From contig DEHT01000033.1 in assembly GCA_002352045.1 (NCBI GenBank), forward strand, positions 11,755 through 19,536: DNA of 7,782 nucleotides, read 5' to 3'. The stretch comes from Chitinophagaceae bacterium UBA2793. GTDB lineage: Bacteria > Bacteroidota > Bacteroidia > Chitinophagales > Chitinophagaceae. Of this stretch, positions 1-5,500 are shown piece after piece; positions within the stretch are counted from its first letter, which is position 1, and each line of letters starts with the position of its first letter. The position numbers and the translations under genes were made by a program. The notes below the pieces were generated by a model. That model did no database searches and was not told the origin of the DNA. It saw nothing but the letters and a program-made list of their open reading frames with translations.

Positions 1-218
1 CGTGTATCATAAAATAACTTTTTGCCCAATTGAAAACCTTCTTCTGTTAATTTATTTTTTGCAAAAATATCAATGGGAGGTTGTGGCCATCCTTTGGGAA
101 TAATCCATTTTATGGGGGTGGGCGCATAAGGGCCAAAGCCATCATCCTTTGTAGCACTCATCAATAAACCTGCAACTAATACAAACAAAAAAAACGATAT
201 GATGATTTTTATTTTCAA
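1..218 (-). CDS. Di-haem cytochrome c peroxidase / MbnH-like protein, N-terminal fragment (cut by window edge)
   Basis: Only the first 72 codons are present; the gene runs off the left edge. Seen: a short basic start (KIKIII) and a hydrophobic run (SFFLFVLVAGLLMSA) that reads as a Sec signal peptide, then a Pro/Trp-rich stretch (IIPKGWPQPP), then LTEEGFQLGKKLFYDTR at the cut. The last block matches the 'LGrkLFyDprLS' signature that opens mature bacterial di-haem cytochrome c peroxidases of the CcpA/MauG/MbnH superfamily. The haem-binding CxxCH motifs would lie outside the window and cannot be checked. The start is taken as TTG at 218-216 because it keeps the signal peptide whole; the in-frame ATG further in would delete most of it. 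It begins 1 nt after the MbnP-family stop, so the two are surely co-transcribed. Family knowledge: MbnH enzymes oxidise a tryptophan of their MbnP partner in the periplasm. That this is an MbnH rather than a plain peroxidase is inferred from the neighbour. Confidence 0.72.
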   Translation of the reverse strand, partial: MKIKIIISFFLFVLVAGLLMSATKDDGFGPYAPTPIKWIIPKGWPQPPIDIFAKNKLTEEGFQLGKKLFYDT

Positions 219-219
219 A

Positions 220-951
220 TTAATGTACGCTACTTATTGAAAACATATTTTGAAAATTATCGGCAATTTTTGAAGCCTGGTTTCCGGGCGACATTATTAA
301 TGCCTGCTCTGCAATTTTTATTGAATGAAGTCCGTTCCAATAATTATCAATATTGAGATTAATATCAATGGTATTGCTTGAACCTTCTGTTACAGTTAAA
401 GAGACCGGCAGTTTCAATTCGATAAGCCTTGCTGCATTAAATGGAGAACGATAGCCGCCTATATGATGTTCTATCCTTTGTAAATCGGCAGTGGAAGCAT
501 TGGAATAGCCTTCCATTTTAAAAAAGATATAGCCCGAATTCCATGTCCAAAACATTCCGTTTAGCGGATCAAGTGCGCCTTCCTGTGCACCGGTATTATT
601 AAAAGCACTATCCACGCCTAAAGTAAAAAATAACTTATCATAAACACCCGGCAACACATCTGCCCACACACTATCGGCAATTCCTTTTTCCAATAAAAAA
701 ATTTCTTTGTTGTAGGGTATCATTTTTTTTCCTGCAACATTAATATTGCTGATGTAAAATTTTAACCGATTAATTTGATAGCTTTCGTTAAAGGCATTGG
801 TATAGCTGCTATCTGCCAAAACCAATTCATTATTGTTTGCCCATACATGAAAGCGCAGCAACAATTTTCCCTGGTTTTGTGCCATACACTGCACGCTGCA
901 AAACATCCATAGAAAAAAAAATGCTACGGTTCTTAAAAATGTTTTATTCAT
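220..951 (-). CDS. MbnP-family secreted protein (putative copper-binding partner of the di-haem enzyme)
   Basis: A 243 aa protein with a signal peptide at about residues 1-25 (MNKTFLRTVAFFFLWMFC then a likely cut after CMAQ); the Cys context does not fit a lipobox, so it is probably periplasmic or exported and soluble. Family features seen in order: INRLKFYISNINV (61-73), PGVYDKLFFTLGVDSAFN (101-118), LDPLNGMFWTWNSGYIFFK (127-145), HHIGG (162-166), and a C-terminal ADNFQNMFSI block. The order and wording match MbnP-family proteins common in Bacteroidota. Residues W135 and W137 form the WxW motif; in characterised MbnP a Trp of this motif is turned into kynurenine by MbnH and contributes to copper binding. 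Here the modification and metal are inferred, not shown. The ATG at 951-949 overlaps the end of arfB by 8 bp (ATGAATAA), implying coupled translation, and the di-haem gene follows after 1 nt. Confident for the family, less so for copper as the substrate. Confidence 0.85.
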   Translation of the reverse strand: MNKTFLRTVAFFFLWMFCSVQCMAQNQGKLLLRFHVWANNNELVLADSSYTNAFNESYQINRLKFYISNINVAGKKMIPYNKEIFLLEKGIADSVWADVLPGVYDKLFFTLGVDSAFNNTGAQEGALDPLNGMFWTWNSGYIFFKMEGYSNASTADLQRIEHHIGGYRSPFNAARLIELKLPVSLTVTEGSSNTIDINLNIDNYWNGLHSIKIAEQALIMSPGNQASKIADNFQNMFSISSVH

Positions 952-1345
952 ATAAACCCGGTTTGCGGCGATTGATTTTTTTATCGGCCATTTTCTTTTT
1001 GCTTTCGAGTCGCTTAATTTTACTGGTAAAGCTGGGTTTGCTTGCTTTTCTTTTTTTAGGCACTATCATTGCTTTTTGCAGCAGTGCGTTCATTTTTTTT
1101 ATTACTATTTCTTTATTGGCCAATTGCGTTCGGGCTTCGCTGCTTTTTACCAGCAGCATACCATCTGCATTAATCCTGTTGGCCAATTGAAGAATGATGC
1201 GTTCTTTTTCTTCGGTAGTAAACAATGAAGAACTTGCAATGTTCCAATACCCTTCCACCATGGTTTCTACCTTGTTTACATTTTGTCCGCCCTTGCCTCC
1301 GCTTCTTGCTGTTTTAAATTTTATTTCTGCTACTATATTGTGCAT
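944..1345 (-). CDS. arfB: ArfB-type peptidyl-tRNA hydrolase (codon-independent ribosome rescue)
   Basis: A 133 aa class I release-factor-like protein without a codon-recognition domain. It should enter ribosomes stalled on truncated mRNA and hydrolyse the peptidyl-tRNA. Seen: the catalytic loop ARSGGKGGQNVNK at residues 13-25 with the GGQ at 19-21; a central EARTQLANKEIVIKK block typical of the family; and a strongly basic C-terminal tail (KKRKASKPS through KKINRRKPG), which in ArfB binds the empty mRNA channel. Length fits E. coli ArfB (about 140 aa). The frame stays open upstream to a TTG at 1375, but ATG at 1345-1343 places the N-terminus where homologues begin. A sequence TAATTTTG, identical to the Bacteroidota -7 consensus TAnnTTTG, lies at 1358-1351, but only 5 nt from this ATG and without a properly spaced -33 TTG, so it would mean a leaderless message and is doubtful. 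First gene of the minus-strand operon; no functional tie to the copper-type genes is known. Confidence 0.9.
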   Translation of the reverse strand: MHNIVAEIKFKTARSGGKGGQNVNKVETMVEGYWNIASSSLFTTEEKERIILQLANRINADGMLLVKSSEARTQLANKEIVIKKMNALLQKAMIVPKKRKASKPSFTSKIKRLESKKKMADKKINRRKPGLYE

Positions 1346-1410
1346 AGTTTCAAAATTACCCTGAAAAACAGACAATTTGCAGAAACTGAACTTATTAAAA
1401 GCGTTAATAT

Positions 1411-1441
1411 TTCAAAAATCAGGAAAAAATCTACATTTTTG
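1411..1441 (+). promoter_or_regulatory. Possible Bacteroidota-type promoter for the GGGP synthase gene
   Basis: CATTTTTG at 1434-1441 matches five of the six fixed positions of the Bacteroidota -7 element TAnnTTTG. A TTC at 1411-1413 lies 20 nt upstream, one base off the -33 TTG and at acceptable spacing. Transcription would start near 1448, leaving a leader of about 16 nt before the TTG start codon at 1464. AT-rich sequence gives such matches by chance, so this is only a candidate. Confidence 0.3.
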
Positions 1442-1463
1442 CATCCAACCAAACCGCCACATT

Positions 1464-2216
1464 TTGAAAGGCATTTATTCATCAATACTGGAAAAAAAGC
1501 AACAGGGCAAAAAAAGCTTTGCAGTTCTTATTGATCCCGATAAGGTGAATGAGCAAAGCTTAGATGCATTAATTGAGCTGGCAAAAGAAGCCAGGGTTGA
1601 TTATTTTTTTGTGGGTGGAAGCCTGGTGGTTTCCGATAATATGGATGAATGTATTCAGCAAATAAAAAGCAGTTGTGCTATACCGGTAATACTTTTTCCG
1701 GGAAGCCCCAGCCAGGTAAGTAAATATGCCGATGCCCTTTTATATCTCTCATTAATTAGTGGCCGAAATCCGGAGTTGCTCATAGGCCAGCATGTGGTAA
1801 GTGCTCCTGTGGTAAAAAAGAGCGGACTACCCATAATGCCTACCGGCTATATGGTAATTGATGGTGGCGCACCTACAACCGTTTCATACATAAGCAATGC
1901 TGCTCCCTTACCAAGCGACAAAAACGAAATTGCCATGTGCACTGCAATGGCCGGCGAAATGCTGGGCATGAAATTAATATATATGGATGCCGGCAGTGGT
2001 GCTAAAAAAGCTATTAGCGAAAACATGATTGCTAAAGTAGCCGGCTGTATTGATATACCTCTTATTGTAGGCGGTGGAATTATTACTGCCGAAAAAGCCT
2101 ACCTCAATTGCAAAGCCGGCGCCGACATTATTGTAGTTGGCAACGCCATTGAAAAAGATGCAACTCTTATAAAAGAAATTGCTGCTGCTGTGCATAGTGT
2201 AGAGGTGGTGATGTAG
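1464..2216 (+). CDS. Geranylgeranylglyceryl phosphate synthase (GGGPS/PcrB family, group II)
   Basis: A 250 aa TIM-barrel prenyltransferase that joins a polyprenyl diphosphate, usually geranylgeranyl diphosphate, to sn-glycerol-1-phosphate to give an ether lipid precursor. Seen (numbering from the TTG start): FAVLIDPDK at 19-27 with the Mg/glycerol-phosphate-region DPD; FFVGGS at 48-53; SLISGRNP at 96-103; PTGYMVIDGG at 126-135; IYMDAGSGA at 172-180; and the phosphate-binding VGGGI (202-206) and VVGNAIEKD (224-232). Length and motifs fit the hexameric group II enzymes known from Bacteroidota, including Chitinophaga. The frame is open back to another TTG at 1377, but homologues begin with a residue pattern like MKGIYSSI, so TTG at 1464 is chosen; no ATG is available near this point and no clear ribosome binding site is visible. 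It is divergent from arfB and convergent with the proposed tracrRNA. The prenyl chain length used cannot be told from sequence alone. Confidence 0.9.
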   Translation: MKGIYSSILEKKQQGKKSFAVLIDPDKVNEQSLDALIELAKEARVDYFFVGGSLVVSDNMDECIQQIKSSCAIPVILFPGSPSQVSKYADALLYLSLISGRNPELLIGQHVVSAPVVKKSGLPIMPTGYMVIDGGAPTTVSYISNAAPLPSDKNEIAMCTAMAGEMLGMKLIYMDAGSGAKKAISENMIAKVAGCIDIPLIVGGGIITAEKAYLNCKAGADIIVVGNAIEKDATLIKEIAAAVHSVEVVM

Positions 2217-2409
2217 GAGATGATTAGAAAATTCTGCTTTTATTTTGATTGATTAAATCCGCTATTCAATACTGTTATATATTGCTGAAATAGAAAAAAT
2301 TCTGCTCGCTTTCTCTTTGATAAAAGTCATAAATTAGCTATACGGTTTACCTTATGAATAATCACATCATTAAAGGCAAACGATAAAGCCCTTTTACAAA
2401 AATTTCAAT
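2217..2409. other. AT-rich intergenic region without a recognisable gene
   Basis: This stretch separates the GGGP synthase stop from the proposed tracrRNA terminator. I see no coding frame with family-like content on either strand. It contains an imperfect direct repeat, TAGAAAATTCTGCT at 2225-2238 and TAGAAAAAATTCTGCT at 2291-2306 (differing by a 2 nt insertion), and a weak hairpin with arms AAAGGC (2372-2377) and GCCCTTT (2388-2394, one bulged C) running into TTTT. The hairpin could end GGGP synthase transcription, but it is short and 155 nt from the stop codon. No promoter for cas9 with both consensus elements is visible here. Confidence 0.5.
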
Positions 2410-2434
2410 AAAAAAACCCCGCAGATAGGCGAGG
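2410..2434 (-). terminator. Rho-independent terminator of the tracrRNA
   Basis: On the minus strand, CCTCGC (2434-2429) pairs with GCGGGG (2422-2417) over six base pairs including one G-U, with loop CTATCT, followed directly by seven T residues (2416-2410). It doubles as the 3' hairpin of the tracrRNA. The T run is on the minus strand only, which fixes the direction of the transcript. Confidence 0.85.
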
Positions 2435-2465
2435 CACTAAATGTTTTCACAACGGAAAAATCCTT

Positions 2466-2486
2466 ATTGTGAATTGCTTTCAAAGC
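2466..2486 (-). repeat. tracrRNA anti-repeat (degenerate CRISPR repeat unit)
   Basis: The plus strand reads ATTGTGAATTGC then TTTCAAAGC, a single diverged copy of the 5' part of a Bacteroidota II-C CRISPR repeat; the minus strand is the anti-repeat that pairs with crRNA. There is no second copy in the window, so it is not part of an array. The GCTTT C AAAGC core is itself a small inverted repeat, which could fold the free anti-repeat on itself. Confidence 0.8.
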
Positions 2487-2511
2487 ATAAATATATAAAA
2501 AACCAAATGAT

Positions 2512-5500
2512 ATGAAAAAAAACATTTTGGGATTGGATTTAGGAACAACCTCAATAGGCTTTGCTCATGTAATTGAAGATGAGCAGAACGAACAATCAGA
2601 AATTATACAAATTGGAGTAAGAGTTAATCCGCTAACAACCGATGAACAAACTAATTTTGAAAAAGGAAAACCAGTATCTGTTAATGCCGACCGAACATTA
2701 AAACGAGGAGCCAGAAGAAACCTGGATCGTTACCAAGATAGAAGAAGCAATCTTATTCATGCGCTTTCAAAAGCCAATATTATAAGTTCCGACACAAAAC
2801 TTGCTGAAGACGGTAAACAAAGCACATTTGAAACCTGGCAAATTAGATCAAAAGCTGTTACAGAAAGAATTGAAAAAAATGAATTGGCCAGAGTTTTTCT
2901 TACCATTAATAAAAAGCGTGGCTATAAAAGTAGTCGCAAAGCCAAGAACGAGGATGAAGGACAAGCAATAAACGGCATGGAGGCTGCCAAAAGATTGTAT
3001 GAAGAAAACCTTACGCCAGGGCAATTAGTTTATCAATTATTAAACGAAGGCAAGAAAAACATTCCTGATTTTTACAGGTCAGATTTACAAGCTGAATTTG
3101 ATACCATTTGGAATTTCCAAAAGCAATTTCATGCCCAAATACTTACCGATGATTTTTATAAAGCGCTACAAGGAAAGGGGCAAAAAGCCAGCAGTGCCTT
3201 ATTTTGGACAACCTATCAATTCAATATTGCGGAATACAAATCAAAATCAAGAGATGAAAAGAAACTGATTGCATATAAATGGCGAAGCAGTGCGGTTTCA
3301 ACACAATTAACAAAGGAAGAGGTAGCTTTTGTAATTACAGATATAAATAACAATTTAAAAAATTCGAGTGGCTATTTAGGTGCTATCTCCGACAGAAGCA
3401 AAGAATTGTTTTTTAACAAACTCACCGTAGGGCAATACCTATATATTCAACTCCAGAAAAACCCTCATACCCGTTTAAAAAACCAGGTTTTCTATCGTCA
3501 GGATTATATGGATGAGTTTGAAGCCATTTGGAAAGAACAATCAAAATATCATCCCGAACTAACACAAGAACTCAAAACTGAAATAAGGGATATTACAATT
3601 TTTTACCAACGCAAACTAAAATCGCAAAAAGGGTTAATTAGTTTTTGTGAATTGGAAAGTAAAGAAATTAAACTCGAAAAGAATGCTGAAAAAGTAAAAA
3701 AGACCATTGGTTTAAGAGTTGCTCCGAAATCGTCTCCATTATTTCAGGAGTTTAAAATTTGGCAACGGCTGAATGATGTTTTAATTAGAAAAAAAGGAAG
3801 TAAAAAAAGAACTACGAAAAATGAAAACGGCAAAATGGAATTGTTCGATGTAGAAAAAGAAATTTTCGTATTAGATAAAGAAACAAAAGAAAAACTTTTT
3901 AAAGAATTAAATGTAAAAGGCAATCTGTCTGCTTCAAAAATTATAGAATATTTGGGACACAAACCTTCTGAGTGGGAGCTAAATTTTAATGAGCTAGAAG
4001 GCAACCGAACTAACCAGGCTTTATATAATGCCTATCTCAAAATTTTAGAATTAGAAGGTTATAACGAAGATTTGCTAAAGCTTTCAGAGAAGGATGACAT
4101 CAATGTAGCAGAACTTAAAACGTCTGCTAAAGACATTGAGAAAATGGTGCAGCAAATTTTTGAAGTACTGGGCATCAACACTCGTATTTTAAATTTCGAT
4201 GCAGAGTTGGATGGCAAAGAATTTGAGCAGCAGGCCTCCTATCAATTATGGCATTTGCTTTACTCCTACGAAGGCGATGATTCAGCCAGCGGAAATGAAA
4301 AATTATATGAATTGCTTAAAACAAAATTTGGGTTTAAAAAAGAGCATGCTGTTATTCTTGCTAACGTAGCTTTTTCGGATGATTATGGAAATTTGAGCAG
4401 TAGAGCTATGCGTAGAATATATTCCTACCTAAAAGAAAACAAGTATAGTACTGCTGCAGAGCTTGCAGGGTACAAGCATTCAGCAGCTTCGTTAACCAAA
4501 GAAGAGATTGAAAACCGAAAATTAGAAACCCATTTGGAGCTTTTGAAGAAAAACAGCCTGCGAAATCCTGTTGTTGAAAAAATTCTTAACCAAATGGTAA
4601 ACCTCGTTAATGCACTTATTGAAAAAAATAGCGAGAAGGATGAGGATGGAAAAATTATCAACCACTTTAAGTTTGATGAAATACGAATTGAGCTATCCCG
4701 TGAGTTAAAAAAGAATGCCAAAGAAAGGGCAGAAATGACCACTAACATCAATGCATCAAAAATTGCACACGAAAAAATTTTTAAATTATTAACCACAGAA
4801 TTTGGCGTAAAGAATCCAACTAGAACAGACATTATTCGTTACAAATTATACGAAGAATTAAAAAACAATGGCTATAAGGATTTATATACCAATACTTACA
4901 TTCCAAGAGAAATATTGTTCAGCAAACAAATAGATATTGACCATATAATTCCACAAGCAAAATTATTTGATGACAGCTTTTCCAACAAGACCATTGTTTT
5001 TAGGAAGGATAATTTAGAAAAAGGAAATAGAACCGCCTTTGATTTTATTCAAAGTAAATATGGTGAACCCGGCATTGAGGATTACCTGAAAAGAATTGAA
5101 CATCTTTTTGAACTGGGTAAAAAAAGTAAAGATGATACTTCCGCAGGCATTAGTAAAGCCAAATATCAAAAACTGCTTAAAAAGGAAACTGAAATTGGAG
5201 ATGGATTTATTGAGCGGGATTTAAGAGATAGCCAATATATTGCCAAAAAAGCTAAGAATATGCTGTTCTCCATTTGCCGAACTGTGGTGGCTACAACCGG
5301 CAGCATTACCGACCGTTTGCGTGAAGACTGGGATTTAGTAAACATTATGCAGGAACTCAATTTTGATAAATTTAAAAAATTGGGTTTAACAGAAATGGTG
5401 GAAAAGAAAGACGGAACATTTAAAGAACGCATAAAAGACTGGAGCAAACGCAATGATCACCGGCACCATGCAATGGATGCATTAACCGTAGCATTTACTA

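Larger units (their letters stand above)
2410..2497 (-). ncRNA. tracrRNA: tracrRNA of the type II-C system (predicted)
   Basis: Read on the minus strand, the region holds the three parts of a II-C tracrRNA in order. First, an anti-repeat GCTTTGAAAGCAATTCACAAT (2486-2466, given in sequence as two parts: GCTTTGAAAGC then AATTCACAAT); its complement, ATTGTGAATTGCTTTCAAA, closely resembles the 5' half of the GTTGTGATTTGCTTTCAAA-type repeats of Bacteroidota II-C arrays. Second, the nexus AAGGATTTTTCCGTT (2465-2451), a short GGA/TCC hairpin followed by GTGAAAAC, a signature of these RNAs. Third, a terminator hairpin. The RNA would pair with crRNA repeats for RNase III processing and Cas9 loading. 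The 3' end is set by the terminator; the 5' end is a guess from a promoter-like TATCATTTG at 2512-2504, which lies across the cas9 start codon and lacks a good -33 element. It is divergent from cas9, so RNA and cas9 leader probably overlap in antisense. The repeat itself is outside the window, so pairing is predicted rather than checked. Confidence 0.87.

Noticed and set aside
837..1190. Open frame of 117 codons on the plus strand opposite arfB and the MbnP-family start, with a hydrophobic translation
   Set aside because: It is the antisense of two well-supported genes; the Phe/Leu-rich product comes from the Lys-rich ArfB tail read backwards.
1351..1358. TAATTTTG on the minus strand as the arfB promoter
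   Set aside because: It fits the -7 consensus exactly but is 5 nt from the ATG and the nearest upstream TTG is only 14 nt away, shorter than usual spacing.
1974..2195. Minus-strand open frame of 73 codons within the GGGP synthase gene
   Set aside because: Antisense of a conserved enzyme, no family resemblance.
2372..2394. Hairpin AAAGGC/GCCCTTT followed by TTTT as a terminator of the GGGP synthase gene
   Set aside because: Stem of only six pairs with a bulge, AT-rich, and 155 nt from the stop codon; too weak to list as a terminator.
2217..2511. A CRISPR array or leader upstream of cas9
   Set aside because: Only one repeat-like unit is present, with tracrRNA nexus and terminator next to it; no spacer-repeat periodicity.
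2515..2522. A8 run directly after the cas9 start codon as a phase-variable switch
   Set aside because: A-runs are common in Lys-rich AT-rich genes (MKKN start), and nothing shows length variation; needs population reads to be taken seriously.
4425..4832. Open frame of 135 codons on the minus strand inside cas9 (and smaller ones at 3744-4004, 5166-5453, 5526-5738, 6420-6614)
   Set aside because: All are Ser/Phe/Leu-rich antisense shadows of the Lys/Glu-rich cas9 frame, with no recognisable domain or promoter.
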